Source: Enterobacter chengduensis
GTDB lineage: Bacteria > Pseudomonadota > Gammaproteobacteria > Enterobacterales > Enterobacteriaceae
Assembly: GCF_001984825.2 (NCBI RefSeq)
Contig: NZ_CP043318.1
Coordinates: 3,286,001 to 3,350,000 of the forward strand
DNA length: 64,000 nt
Direction of reading: 5' to 3'
Position 1 is the stretch's first letter. Every line of letters begins with the position of its first letter. The notes beneath the pieces were generated by a model. That model ran no database searches and had not been told where the DNA came from. It saw only the letters and a program-made list of their open reading frames with translations. Of this stretch, positions 8,554-17,557 are shown in pieces. Position numbers and translations under genes: made by a program.

Positions 8554-8585
8554 AAAAAGGCTCTCTGTCACCAGAGAGCCTTTTT
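8552..8585. terminator. Bidirectional terminator between convergent genes
   Basis: Stem GGCTCTCTG/CAGAGAGCC (8559-8567 and 8572-8580) with a TCAC loop. An A tract lies before it and a T tract after it. It separates the plus-strand GGCT gene from the minus-strand tmaR. Confidence 0.88.
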
Positions 8586-8600
8586 CACTGTTCGCTGCGA

Positions 8601-8936
8601 TTACTCGCTTTTTGCTTCGCCGTTCTTGATTTCGCCCATCACTTTCAGCTTCTTGGAAATGTCGCGGCGCTCTTTGGACAGCTCGGCGTTTTTGATAATG
8701 TAGTCATCAACGCGGTCTTCGTAGTCGCTCTTCATGCTGGCGATGATGCCCTGGATTGCTTCTACGCTCATACCTGGCTTGATGTAGTCGCTCAGGTTGT
8801 CGAGCAGCAGAACGCGTTTCTGGTTGTCACGGATCTTCTTCTCAACGTCCTGGATTTCACGCTGCAGCTTGTTTTTGCGGCGGAACAGGCGGACGAATTC
8901 CAGAACATCCTGGAACGAAGGCTTGGTAGTTTCCAT
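8601..8936 (-). CDS. tmaR: PTS polar localiser TmaR (YeeX)
   Basis: 111-residue protein nearly identical to E. coli TmaR/YeeX (109 aa), which clusters at one pole and sequesters PTS enzyme I, controlling sugar uptake. The sequence is highly charged and helical with coiled-coil character (residues about 15-50 and 75-105). A tyrosine in the [10 protein letters not shown] region is the kind of residue reported to be phosphorylated in E. coli. A GGGGTG ribosome site precedes the ATG. The neighbour yeeA lies upstream on the same strand. Confidence 0.93.
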   Translation of the reverse strand: METTKPSFQDVLEFVRLFRRKNKLQREIQDVEKKIRDNQKRVLLLDNLSDYIKPGMSVEAIQGIIASMKSDYEDRVDDYIIKNAELSKERRDISKKLKVMGEIKNGEAKSE

Positions 8937-9094
8937 TTTTACACCCCTGATAATGTGAGATTCGGATTCGTTAAAGCAACCGTTGTAACAATAACCTTAC
9001 TGACAGCGGCTGCGAATGACAATGACTATATCGTTTAAAGGTATCATAACCCCAATTGCTGCTGAATCGAAGCAGCAGCCGTCACATCCGCGTT

Positions 9095-10153
9095 TTATTT
9101 GCGCAGCGCCCGACAAATAAGATGCGATAACAGCTCAAGCTGCCGCGCCAGCTCCATGCTCAGCCAGACGTAGCCATGAATAGGCGTTTCCGCCACGTTA
9201 TCGCCCTGGCGTTCATTGATTAACAGCCTGAGCTCCGCAACGATCTCATTCAATCGCTCGCTGTTGGCCAGTATCGGCTGCGGGTTCCCTTCATAGAGCG
9301 CATGGGCGATGGTCAACAACGTCTGCTGCGTCATCTGCTGGGTCTCTTTGAGTGTCTGCGCGTTAAGCATCAGCAGATGGCTGGGTCGCGAGGCCCAGTG
9401 GGCGTTGATTTGCAGCTCAAGCATGCAGACCAGATTGCGGCTTACCGTCTGGATGGCTTCGAAAATCGATTTTTGGATATGGGTTTCTTTGCTGGCAGGC
9501 GTAATCAGTCCACGCATTTTGACCACGTCGTTGAGGATGGTTTGCAGGTGCTTTTCCAGCCGCGGGCGCTCTACCAGGTTCGGAGAAAAACCGGCCTGAT
9601 ACACGCGGTTAAAGGCGGTAACGTAGTTAGCCATCTGAATACGCCAGTGCAGAAAAGCACGCTGCGGCCAGATACCGGTGAAGAGCATGGCCAGCAGTGA
9701 GCCCAGAATGACATCCCCGCTTCGCCACAGCGCCGTGGTCATGTCCCCGGCGGGCGCACCGACCACCACCGCGAGCGTGATCCCAATCAGCAGCGCCTGA
9801 TAGGGCTTTTTACCCAACGCCAGCCAGCCGCACAGGAACATGGCCGCACCGCACCATACCAGCATGACGGGAAATGAGATCAGCTCAAGCTTTAGGGCAA
9901 TAAGCCCGAGGGCTGAGCCTAACACCGTCCCGCCAATTCGTTCGAATGCGCGCGGAACAACGTTCCCCCAAAACGAGATAGGCCCCATCACTACCACCAG
10001 CGTGATCAGCGGCCACGTCCCTTCCGGAACATCCAGCATACGGACCAGGATAAACGTCAACACGAAAGCCAGCGCGATGCGACACCCGTGCACCACGCGA
10101 TAATGTTTATACAATCGAATTTCAAAAGGGGTTAATGATTTGTCGGGACGCAC
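9095..10153 (-). CDS. yeeA: FUSC-family inner membrane protein YeeA
   Basis: 352-residue membrane protein with an N-terminal block of about six hydrophobic segments (residues about 20-160) and a soluble C-terminal helical half, the layout of FUSC/aromatic acid exporter-like proteins. It aligns closely with E. coli YeeA (352 aa). The function in E. coli is unknown; transport is inferred from family membership. The GTG start at 10153 has GGAG nine bases upstream and gives the E. coli length. An upstream in-frame ATG at 10177 would add eight poorly conserved residues. Confidence 0.9.
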   Translation of the reverse strand: MRPDKSLTPFEIRLYKHYRVVHGCRIALAFVLTFILVRMLDVPEGTWPLITLVVVMGPISFWGNVVPRAFERIGGTVLGSALGLIALKLELISFPVMLVWCGAAMFLCGWLALGKKPYQALLIGITLAVVVGAPAGDMTTALWRSGDVILGSLLAMLFTGIWPQRAFLHWRIQMANYVTAFNRVYQAGFSPNLVERPRLEKHLQTILNDVVKMRGLITPASKETHIQKSIFEAIQTVSRNLVCMLELQINAHWASRPSHLLMLNAQTLKETQQMTQQTLLTIAHALYEGNPQPILANSERLNEIVAELRLLINERQGDNVAETPIHGYVWLSMELARQLELLSHLICRALRK

Positions 10154-10245
10154 ACCCGCTCTCCAGCTACACGGCAAATCACAATTGTACTGTGTTTTCA
10201 GCCGGGCGGATCGCTTCCGGCTGAAAAACCCTTCATTAAGCAGGC

Positions 10246-10719
10246 TTAAACCGTTTTATGCTCTACCGCGATATACATTTCGATATCCCAGTAGCCGTCC
10301 GCATTGCCGTCATTGAGATAGCGCTCGAAGCAGGGTTTGAGCGCCATCTGGTACTTATTGTCCTCCAGCAGGGAGTTGAAGAACTGGTACCACGGTGTGG
10401 CAAAGTCGTAGTTTTCCACGCGCGCCGTGGCCACGGCATAATCCCCGGCCGCGATTTCCGTCATCATGACGCCTTCGCTGTTTTCCGGAATAACGAAATC
10501 ATCCGCTACCGTCACTGCCGTGTCGCAGCGCAGTTTTTCTGCCGGGACTTCATCCGGGTTATCGTAGTAGACCGCAACCCACTCCAGCGGCTCAATGTGA
10601 CGCCCGTCCACCCACATGACCAGCTGTTCAAAGCCCTGCTTTACCGTTTGTTCCCACGGCCCCACCAAATGAAAACCGGCAATCTTACGTTTCTTTTGCT
10701 GCTTGATGCTGTAGTCCAT
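10246..10719 (-). CDS. sbmC: DNA gyrase inhibitor SbmC (GyrI)
   Basis: 157-residue GyrI-like protein, the same length as E. coli SbmC, which binds gyrase and protects against microcin B17 and other gyrase poisons. Conserved segments include [20 protein letters not shown] and [12 protein letters not shown]. The ATG at 10719 has GGAGG five bases upstream; an upstream in-frame start at 10752 would overlap the LexA operator and is rejected. The operator directly upstream makes SOS induction likely, as in E. coli. Confidence 0.94.
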   Translation of the reverse strand: MDYSIKQQKKRKIAGFHLVGPWEQTVKQGFEQLVMWVDGRHIEPLEWVAVYYDNPDEVPAEKLRCDTAVTVADDFVIPENSEGVMMTEIAAGDYAVATARVENYDFATPWYQFFNSLLEDNKYQMALKPCFERYLNDGNADGYWDIEMYIAVEHKTV

Positions 10720-10734
10720 GCTGCCTCCACTTAT

Positions 10735-10754
10735 TACTGTATATATATACACTA
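10735..10754 (-). promoter_or_regulatory. LexA (SOS) box of sbmC
   Basis: TACTGTATATATATACACTA matches the LexA consensus TACTGTATATATATACAGTA at 19 of 20 positions and keeps one perfect CTGT half-site. A -35-like TTGCAT (about 10756-10761, minus strand) precedes it, placing the operator over the -10 region of the sbmC promoter. Confidence 0.9.
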
Positions 10755-10838
10755 TAATGCAAGCTCTGAGCGTTCAGCAAACGTGAAGTGTTTATTATGT
10801 GAGCAGACTCGCAACCCTGCCAGTCTGCTCATCTGCCG

Positions 10839-12005
10839 TCAGAGCACGTGGTGAAGATAATCGCTCAGGCGGGAGAACACGCCCCCTTTCTCAACGGCTT
10901 CCAGCGTCACCAGCGGCCAGTGCGCCACCACTTTGTCACGGTCATAGAGCTGGATCTCCCCTACCCGCTGATGTGCGGCAATCGGCGCTTCCAGCTCTTT
11001 TTTATCCAGCACGTATTTGGCTTTGATGTTGGGCACTTCCGCTTTCGGCAAGGCCAGCCAGAAGTCCTGGTCGGTGCCCAGCTTCACCTGCTCCTTGTCG
11101 CCGAACCAGATCCGCTCCGTCCCCACTTTTTTACCGCTATGCAGGATCTGCACCGTATCGAAATTCTGCTGCCCCCAGTGCAGCAGTTTTCGGGCCTGGT
11201 CTTCGCGGCCTTTCGGGCTGTCGGCCCCCATCACCACCGCGATTAAGCGGCGCTGGCCGTCCACGGCGGAGGCAATCAGGTTAAACCCTGCCCCCGAGGT
11301 GTGCCCCGTTTTGAGGCCGTCCACGTTCATGGTTTTATCCCACAGCAGGCCGTTACGGTTTTGCTGGGTGATCCCGTTCCAGGTCAGGCTCTTTTCGCTG
11401 TACATATGATAAAACTCGGGCTCACCGTGGATGATGGCGCGGGAGAGCACGGCCAAATCGTAAGCGGAGCTGTGCTGGCCCGGCGCGTCCAGCCCGTGGA
11501 CGGTTTCAAAGTGCGTATCGCGCAGGTTCAGCTTCTGCACGTAGTCGTTCATCATCTTCACAAACTGCGGCTGCCCGCCCGCCACGTGATCGGCCAGCGC
11601 CACGCAGGCGTCGTTGCCGGAATCGACGATCAGGCCGCGGCTTAAGTCACGCACGGAGACGCGATCGCCCTCTTTCAGGAACATCAGCGACGATCCGTCA
11701 AACACCGGGTTTCCTTTTGCCCAGGCATCGCGCCCGACGGTGACGATGTCGTCCGGCGTTATACGGTGGCTGTCAATGGCCCGATCGACCACATACCCCG
11801 TCATCAGCTTGGTCAGGCTCGCCGGATTACGCTGTTGATGCTCGTTGCCCGCCGTTAAGATCTGACCAGTCGTGTAATCCATCAGCACCCAGGAGCCCGC
11901 CTGAATGGCTGGAGGCTGCGGCGAAAAATCCAGCGGTTCGGCCGCAAAAGCAGATGAGATACTCGAAGCGAGTAAAGAAACAGCAATAAACAGACGGCGT
12001 TTCAA
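10839..12005 (-). CDS. dacD: D-alanyl-D-alanine carboxypeptidase DacD (PBP6b)
   Basis: Periplasmic, inner-membrane-associated low-molecular-mass penicillin-binding protein that trims the terminal D-Ala of muropeptide pentapeptides. The signal peptide is residues 1-21 (cut near SAFA-AEP). Class A/S11 motifs are intact: S63-x-x-K66 (SLTK), S129-G-N131 and K232-T-G. A C-terminal PBP5-type beta domain and a final amphipathic segment (SRLSDYLHHVL) suit membrane tethering. The length of 388 equals E. coli DacD. Position next to sbmC and sbcB matches E. coli. An inverted repeat GAGCAGACT/AGTCTGCTC at 10801-10830 just downstream may act as a terminator. Confidence 0.95.
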   Translation of the reverse strand: MKRRLFIAVSLLASSISSAFAAEPLDFSPQPPAIQAGSWVLMDYTTGQILTAGNEHQQRNPASLTKLMTGYVVDRAIDSHRITPDDIVTVGRDAWAKGNPVFDGSSLMFLKEGDRVSVRDLSRGLIVDSGNDACVALADHVAGGQPQFVKMMNDYVQKLNLRDTHFETVHGLDAPGQHSSAYDLAVLSRAIIHGEPEFYHMYSEKSLTWNGITQQNRNGLLWDKTMNVDGLKTGHTSGAGFNLIASAVDGQRRLIAVVMGADSPKGREDQARKLLHWGQQNFDTVQILHSGKKVGTERIWFGDKEQVKLGTDQDFWLALPKAEVPNIKAKYVLDKKELEAPIAAHQRVGEIQLYDRDKVVAHWPLVTLEAVEKGGVFSRLSDYLHHVL

Positions 12006-12215
12006 CGGTATATCCTCAGGTCATTAAAAATCGATGACCTTTTTACGGGAGTTCTGATGTCGTTACCTGGCTTAATTGCAAAGAAATGTGACAGAGCGCA
12101 GATTTTTCCCTGAAGCTGGCGCGCAGATTTGCGTCACAGCGGCGCTTTTTATTCGGTCTGGACGGCACGATCGTTTACCATAGTGACGTCATTTTTTAAC
12201 AGGATGGTATTACTG

Positions 12216-13640
12216 GTGTCTGACTCTGCCGCTCGCCCGACTTTTTTATTTCACGACTACGAAACCTTTGGCACGCACCCGGCGCTGGACCGGCCGGCGC
12301 AGTTTGCCGCCATCCGCACCGACGACGAGTTCAACATTATTGGCGAGCCCGAGGTCTTTTACTGTAAACCGGCTGATGACTACCTGCCGCAGCCCGGGGC
12401 GGTTATGGTCACCGGCATCACCCCGCAGGAAGCGCGGGAAAAAGGCGTTAACGAGGCAGAATTCGCCCGCCGCATCCACGATCTCTTTACCGTCCCCAAT
12501 ACCTGCGTGGTCGGTTACAACAACATCCGTTTCGATGACGAAGTAACGCGCAACGTTTTCTATCGCAACTTCTACGATCCCTATGCCTGGAGCTGGCAGA
12601 ACCGCAACTCGCGCTGGGATTTGCTCGACATCATGCGGGCATGCTACGCCCTGCGTCCTGAGGGCATTCACTGGCCGGAAAATGAGGAAGGGCTGACCAG
12701 CTTCCGGCTGGAACACCTGACGCGCGCCAACGGCATCGAGCACAGCAATGCCCACGACGCGATGGCGGATGTCTATGCCACCATTGCCATGGCGAAGCTG
12801 GTGAAAAGCGCGCAGCCCCGGCTGTTTGAATATCTGCTGAGCCACCGCAGCAAGCAGAAGCTCATGACCCTTATCGACGTACCGCAGATGAAACCCCTGG
12901 TGCATATTTCCGGCATGTTTGGCGCCTGGCGCGGCAATACCAGCTGGGTCGCGCCGCTGGCGTGGCATCCGGACAACCGTAACGCGGTCATTATGGTCGA
13001 TTTGGCCGGCGATGTTTCGCCGCTTCTGGAGCTCGACAGCGACACCCTGCGCGAACGGCTTTACACCCCAAAAAATGAGCTCGGGGATTTGCCTGCGGTG
13101 CCGGTCAAGCTGGTGCATATCAATAAATGCCCGGTACTGGCGCAGGCGAACACCCTGCGCCCGGAAGATGCGGACAGGCTGGGTATTAACCGCCAGCACT
13201 GCCTCGATAACCTGAAGGTGCTGCGCGATAACCCGCAGGTGCGCGAGAAGGTGGTCGCCATCTTTGCCGAAGCGGAGCCGTTCGTGCCGTCTGAAAACGT
13301 GGACGCCCAGCTTTATAACGGTTTCTTCAGCGATGCCGATCGCGCGGCCATGAATATCGTACTGCAAACCGAACCGCGCAACCTACCCGCGCTGGATATC
13401 ACCTTCGCTGATAGCCGTATCGAAAAGCTGATGTTTAACTACCGCGCGCGTAACTTCCCAGGCACGCTAGATGAAGCAGAGCAGGAACGCTGGCTGCAGC
13501 ATCGTCGTAACGTGTTTACGCCGGAGTATCTGCACAGCTACGCCCAGGAGCTGGAAATGCTTTATGGCCAGTATGAGGGAAATGCTGAGAAACAGGCGCT
13601 GCTGAAATCCCTGTTCCAGTACGCGCAAGAGATAGTTTAA
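12216..13640 (+). CDS. sbcB: Exodeoxyribonuclease I
   Basis: 3'-5' single-strand DNA exonuclease of the DEDDh superfamily, acting in recombination and mismatch repair. The ExoI motif FHDYETFG gives the first metal residues (D14, E16); further acidic positions lie in the NNIRFDDE region and HNAHDAMADV-like segment (SNAHDAMADVYAT). The SH3-like and helical C-terminal ExoI domains follow. The start is uncertain. GTG at 12216 gives 474 residues (E. coli 475) with AGGA upstream; ATG at 12204 adds four residues; more distant in-frame starts would extend into a non-conserved region. Confidence 0.94.
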   Translation: MSDSAARPTFLFHDYETFGTHPALDRPAQFAAIRTDDEFNIIGEPEVFYCKPADDYLPQPGAVMVTGITPQEAREKGVNEAEFARRIHDLFTVPNTCVVGYNNIRFDDEVTRNVFYRNFYDPYAWSWQNRNSRWDLLDIMRACYALRPEGIHWPENEEGLTSFRLEHLTRANGIEHSNAHDAMADVYATIAMAKLVKSAQPRLFEYLLSHRSKQKLMTLIDVPQMKPLVHISGMFGAWRGNTSWVAPLAWHPDNRNAVIMVDLAGDVSPLLELDSDTLRERLYTPKNELGDLPAVPVKLVHINKCPVLAQANTLRPEDADRLGINRQHCLDNLKVLRDNPQVREKVVAIFAEAEPFVPSENVDAQLYNGFFSDADRAAMNIVLQTEPRNLPALDITFADSRIEKLMFNYRARNFPGTLDEAEQERWLQHRRNVFTPEYLHSYAQELEMLYGQYEGNAEKQALLKSLFQYAQEIV

Positions 13641-13651
13641 GAGAGGGGTAC

Positions 13652-13685
13652 AAAAAAGCCGGAGGCGATGTCTCCGGCTTTTTTT
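13652..13685 (+). terminator. Rho-independent terminator of sbcB
   Basis: Stem AGCCGGAG/CTCCGGCT followed by a run of seven T, about 15 bases after the sbcB stop codon; an A tract on the other side could serve plaP from the minus strand. Confidence 0.88.
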
Positions 13686-13755
13686 GCCCGGTGGCGCTGC
13701 GCTTACGCGGGCCTACGGGGTATGTAGGTCGGGTAAGGCGTAGCCGCCACCCGAC
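13686..13755. repeat. REP/BIME palindromic element
   Basis: Near copy of the element at 4804-4871 (GCCCGGTGGCGCTGCGCTTAC..., then GTAGGTCGGGTAAGGCG...CCGCCACCCGAC). It lies between the convergent sbcB and plaP genes. Confidence 0.8.
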
Positions 13756-13761
13756 ACAGTC

Positions 13762-15120
13762 TTACGCGACGTCTTCGTACTGAGGAACCGGGTTACGGAA
13801 GCTCTTCGTGACGCAGGCCAGGTACACCAGGCCGATACCCGCCCAAATCAGGCCAAGCACCATCGAGCTCTCTTCCAGGTTAACCCACAGCGCGCCCACG
13901 GTCAGGGCACCACACATCGGCAGGAACAGATACTGGAAGTGATCTTTCAGCGTCTTGTTACGCTTTTCACGGATCCAGAACTGAGAGATAACCGACAGGT
14001 TAACAAAGGTGAACGCCACCAGCGCACCGAAGTTAATCAGCGCCGTTGCCATCACCAGGTCAAAGTTAATCGCCAGAAGCGCGATCGCACCGACCAGGAT
14101 AATGTTCATCGCCGGGGTACGCCAGGTTGGATGCACGTAGCCGAAGAAGCTTTTCGGGAATACGCCATCGCGGCCCATTACGTACATCAGACGCGCAACG
14201 CCTGCATGCGCGGCCATACCGGACGCCAGTACGGTGATGGTGGAGAAGATCAGCGCGCCGACCTGGAACGCTTTACCCGCCACATACAGCATGATTTCCG
14301 GCTGAGACGCATCCGGATCCTTGAAGCGAGAGATATCCGGGAAGTACAGCTGCAGGAAATAGGTCGAGAAAATAAAGATCAGACCGCCAATCAGCGCCGT
14401 CAGGAAGATGGCACGCGGGATCACGCGCTCTGCATCTTTCGTTTCTTCAGACAGGTTGCTGATCCCGTCAAAACCGGTAAAGGAGAAGCACAGAATGGTT
14501 GCCCCGGTAATCATCGGGATCACATGCGCATCACCAGACCAGAACGGCTTGCTGCTCGCCAGGGTGCCCGCGCCTTCGCCGTGGAATACGCCGTAAATAA
14601 CCATGCCAAGAATAACCGCAATCAGCACAACCTGAAGCACAACGATAACAGAGTTAAAGTTGGCAACGGACTTGATGCTGCGCAGGTTAAAGGCTGTCAT
14701 AAAGGCCACCAGCGCCACGACGAACATCCACGAGGGAATCGATGGCACCAGCGCTTCAAAATAGATTTTTGCCAGCAGAATGTTGATCATCGGCGCGAAC
14801 AGATAGTCGAGCAGCGAAGACCAGCCCACCATAAAGCCAACCGTCGGGCTGATGGATTTCTGGGCATAGGTGTAGGCGGAACCCGCAGACGGATAGCGAC
14901 GCACCAGTTTACCGTAGCTCAGCGCGGTAAAGAGGATCGCAATCAGCGCGAAGCCGTAAGCCGTCGGCACATGACCGTCGGTGAGGCCCGATACGATACC
15001 GAATGTATCGAACAGCGTCATCGGTTGCATATAGGCCAGGCCCATCATAACAACCGGAATTAACGTAAGCGTTTTACGTAATTCCACGCGAGAGGTGTTT
15101 GGAGTTGCGTTATGCGACAT
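13762..15120 (-). CDS. plaP: Putrescine importer PlaP (YeeF)
   Basis: APC-superfamily amino acid/polyamine permease, 452 residues with about 12 membrane segments, nearly identical to E. coli PlaP throughout. E. coli PlaP is a low-affinity putrescine:H+ importer linked to swarming. APC features visible are the N-terminal VPVVMMG-like helix (here [13 protein letters not shown]) and [15 protein letters not shown] in the helix 6 region, part of the substrate site. GGAG precedes the ATG. The upstream gap to yeeY (15121-15391) is AT-rich and includes an inverted GTACGAA/TTCGTAC pair. Confidence 0.94.
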   Translation of the reverse strand: MSHNATPNTSRVELRKTLTLIPVVMMGLAYMQPMTLFDTFGIVSGLTDGHVPTAYGFALIAILFTALSYGKLVRRYPSAGSAYTYAQKSISPTVGFMVGWSSLLDYLFAPMINILLAKIYFEALVPSIPSWMFVVALVAFMTAFNLRSIKSVANFNSVIVVLQVVLIAVILGMVIYGVFHGEGAGTLASSKPFWSGDAHVIPMITGATILCFSFTGFDGISNLSEETKDAERVIPRAIFLTALIGGLIFIFSTYFLQLYFPDISRFKDPDASQPEIMLYVAGKAFQVGALIFSTITVLASGMAAHAGVARLMYVMGRDGVFPKSFFGYVHPTWRTPAMNIILVGAIALLAINFDLVMATALINFGALVAFTFVNLSVISQFWIREKRNKTLKDHFQYLFLPMCGALTVGALWVNLEESSMVLGLIWAGIGLVYLACVTKSFRNPVPQYEDVA

Positions 15121-15224
15121 CGTTATTCTCCTTTACGGTGATAACCGCCACGTAAGCGAAAAATTGCCCCATTTCTTTCTTCCTCAGCGACAACAACTGT
15201 CGGATTTTAGTAAATATCTATCCG

Positions 15225-15265
15225 GTACGAAGCCCGGCCTCTTGGTTTTTAGTTTCGTTTCGTAC
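15225..15265. promoter_or_regulatory. Inverted repeat in plaP upstream region
   Basis: GTACGAA (15225-15231) and TTCGTAC (15259-15265) are exact inverted copies separated by 27 bases, upstream of plaP. They could be half-sites for a regulator or chance; no regulator is identified. Confidence 0.25.
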
Positions 15266-15391
15266 ATGCAAAAAAAAATAACCGACGCCTTTTATATCGT
15301 CGATTATTCATTTGGTTGCAGCGGCGGCATTTTGCCCCACATCGGATACAAAAGGCAATACTTTGCAACGCAGCGGGGAATTTTCTTTTTG

Positions 15392-16321
15392 CTAACTGGC
15401 TGATTTCTGGACGCCGGGCTGAGAGTAAACGGCGGCGATAGCACTATTTGCTAAAATCTCATCCCGCCACCAGGCGCTGGCCAGCCCGGCAGTTTGTTCA
15501 TTCCAGCCCACCCACACCGATTCATGACTGCTTTGAGAAAGTACCTGCTTTTCAACAAGCGCGCCGCTATCAATGAAGCGCTGCGCCAGATAGCGGGGTA
15601 AATAGCCGCAGCCCAGGCCGCTTATTTGCAGTTCCAGCTTGGTTTTAAAGTCGAAAACGGTAATGGCCTCCTGCTCGTCAAGCAGCTGCGAGGAGACCGA
15701 ACATTCCGGACGCGCGCTGTCCCCGACCACGATGGCGCGGTAGCCTTTAATCACGCGACGGTTAATCGGCTCGGGTTCCTGTGCCAGCGGATGATGGGGC
15801 GCCACGGCAAACACCTGCTCCAGCACGCCCAGACGGGCAAAGCCAAACTCACTCAACTGGGGAGGCTCATGAAGCGCCCCCACAAAGATATCCGCCTTCC
15901 CCTGCGTTAAGGCATCCCAGGAGCCGCCCAGCACGCCATTAATAAAGATAAGCCGGGTGACGCTGTGGTGCTGATAGAAGGTTTCAATCAGCGGCGTTAG
16001 CAGAGAAAACGGAAAGGTATCATCCACGCCAATAGTTAGCTCGTTTTCCCACCCCTGATGGAGTTTTACGGCCTGTTTCTCAAGCTCACGAACGGTATGG
16101 AGCACTTCGCGGCCTTTTTCCAGCAGCATCTGTCCGGTACGGGTAAAACGGGCGCGATGCCCGGAGCGATCGAGGATCTGGATATTGAGATCGCTCTCCA
16201 GCTTTTGAACGGTATAGCTCAACGCTGACGGGGTTTTGTAGAGCTTTGCCGACGCCGCGGCAAAGCTCCCCTCTTTTTCCAGAGCATCCAGAATAATAAG
16301 AACATCCAGCAGCGGTTTCAT
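15392..16321 (-). CDS. yeeY: LysR-family transcriptional regulator YeeY
   Basis: 309-residue LysR-type regulator. The winged helix-turn-helix is at residues about 1-62 (SFAAASAKLYKTPSALSYTVQKLE is the HTH). A linker helix follows, then a periplasmic-binding-like effector domain (TIGVDDTFPFSLL onward). It matches E. coli YeeY in length and position between plaP and yeeZ. Target genes are not established. It faces away from plaP in the sense that both read leftward, so yeeY lies upstream of plaP. Confidence 0.9.
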   Translation of the reverse strand: MKPLLDVLIILDALEKEGSFAAASAKLYKTPSALSYTVQKLESDLNIQILDRSGHRARFTRTGQMLLEKGREVLHTVRELEKQAVKLHQGWENELTIGVDDTFPFSLLTPLIETFYQHHSVTRLIFINGVLGGSWDALTQGKADIFVGALHEPPQLSEFGFARLGVLEQVFAVAPHHPLAQEPEPINRRVIKGYRAIVVGDSARPECSVSSQLLDEQEAITVFDFKTKLELQISGLGCGYLPRYLAQRFIDSGALVEKQVLSQSSHESVWVGWNEQTAGLASAWWRDEILANSAIAAVYSQPGVQKSAS

Positions 16322-16362
16322 GCTCGCCCCCTTCTGGTGCGCGATCGTCTCCGCTGCGGGAC

Positions 16363-17187
16363 TTATTCCATGGGCATCACCAGCGGATCGGGATACTGAT
16401 ACTCAAACCCCAGCTCATGGCAAATGCGATTGCCATCGACAATTTTGCCTTTACTGCCCTCTTTTGCCTCACCAAAGACCGGCGGTGCCAGGCCCAGCTG
16501 ACGCGCCATCAGCGGGTAAAACGTGCTGCGAGCCGGATGAGACGGTGCACATATATTATAGATGTGTCCACCTTTTGGAGCCTGTAAGAGTAGCTCAATT
16601 GCGCCAACCACATCATCAAGATGCACAAGATTGACCCCATGCTGGCCGTCTGGCGCCGACTTCCCGGCAAAAAAGCGCCCCGGATGGCGGCCCGGGCCCA
16701 CCAGCCCCGCAAGGCGGACGATATCGACCTGCGTGCCGGGGAGATTATGCAGCCAGTCCTCCAGCTCTTTCAGAACCTGACCGCTGGCCGTAACGGGACG
16801 GCGCGCGGAACTCTCTTTCACCACGCCCTCAACCTCGCCATAAACCGACGTCGAGCTGGTAAAAATGATGCGCGGAACGTGGTGCGCCAGCGCGCTGTCG
16901 ACAATCTCCTGCATCGCCTGCAGGTAAAACGACTCGCCCGGGCCGCTGCGCCGCGCGGGTAGCGTGATGACCAGCGCATCGACGTTCATCAGCGTGTCCA
17001 GATCGTCAGCATCACACACCAGCTCCGGTTCAAGACGCAGTTCAACGCCATCAATACCGCACATCCGCGCTGCCTCAGCCCCATCCCTCGTGGTTTTGCT
17101 GCCGGTCACCTCCCAGCCTTTCGCGGCTAATGACATCGCCAGCGGCATTCCCAGCCATCCTAAACCGACAATCGCGACCTTTTTCAT
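16363..17187 (-). CDS. yeeZ: NAD(P)-binding epimerase-like protein YeeZ
   Basis: 274-residue cytosolic Rossmann-fold protein of the atypical SDR group, the same length as E. coli YeeZ. The nucleotide-binding glycines are at VGLGWLGMP (residues 7-15). SSTSVYGEVEG occupies the position of the SDR serine segment, but no canonical YxxxK is obvious. The substrate is unknown. It ends 41 bases before yeeY on the same strand and is divergent from the his operon. Confidence 0.88.
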   Translation of the reverse strand: MKKVAIVGLGWLGMPLAMSLAAKGWEVTGSKTTRDGAEAARMCGIDGVELRLEPELVCDADDLDTLMNVDALVITLPARRSGPGESFYLQAMQEIVDSALAHHVPRIIFTSSTSVYGEVEGVVKESSARRPVTASGQVLKELEDWLHNLPGTQVDIVRLAGLVGPGRHPGRFFAGKSAPDGQHGVNLVHLDDVVGAIELLLQAPKGGHIYNICAPSHPARSTFYPLMARQLGLAPPVFGEAKEGSKGKIVDGNRICHELGFEYQYPDPLVMPME

Positions 17188-17293
17188 GCGAATTCTCCTG
17201 GCTCTTACTCGTCTTTCATAAGGCTACGCCAGCCTGGCAGAACACACAATTCATAGCATCAATATGAAATGAATTAATGATCAAAAAAAGCCC

Positions 17294-17323
17294 TTGCAAT
17301 ATGTCGTACAACTGGTTTAGGTT
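17294..17323 (+). promoter_or_regulatory. Histidine operon promoter
   Basis: -35 TTGCAA (17294-17299) and -10 TAGGTT (17318-17323), spacer 18. The -10 hexamer is the same as that known for the E. coli/Salmonella his promoter. Initiation would fall about 35 bases before hisL. Confidence 0.75.
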
Positions 17324-17362
17324 AAAAGACATCAAATGAATAAGCATTCATCGAGAATTTAT

Positions 17363-17413
17363 ATGACACGCGTTCAATTTAAACACCACCATCATCACCA
17401 TCATCCTGACTAG
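17363..17413 (+). CDS. hisL: his operon leader peptide
   Basis: 16-codon leader reading MTRVQFKHHHHHHHPD, with seven consecutive histidine codons, the same as the E. coli/Salmonella leader. Ribosome stalling on these codons when His-tRNA is scarce prevents formation of the downstream terminator. Confidence 0.98.
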   Translation: MTRVQFKHHHHHHHPD

Positions 17414-17429
17414 TCTTTCAGGCGATGTG

Positions 17430-17512
17430 TGCTGGAAGACGTTTGGATCTTCCAGTGGTGCATGAACGCATGAAAAAGCCCCCGGAAGATCTTCTTCCGG
17501 GGGCTTTTTTTT
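17430..17512 (+). terminator. his attenuator
   Basis: The terminator hairpin GCCCCCGGAAGA (17478-17489)/TCTTCCGGGGGC (17493-17504) is followed by eight T. Upstream GGAAGACG and GATCTTCC (about 17433-17458) are complementary segments able to form the alternative pause/antiterminator structures. Together with hisL this forms the classical histidine attenuation system. Confidence 0.93.
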
Positions 17513-17557
17513 GGACCAAATTCAGACAGGTTAAAACAGGTTAACGAGGAATAAAGA

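Noticed and set aside
12246..13367. Minus-strand open frame opposite sbcB
   Set aside because: Antisense to exonuclease I, no recognisable protein features.
13939..15063. Plus-strand open frame opposite plaP
   Set aside because: Arg/His/Gln-rich antisense translation of a conserved permease gene.
17384..17404. Run of CAC/CAT codons suggestive of a low-complexity repeat
   Set aside because: It is the seven-histidine tract of the hisL leader peptide.
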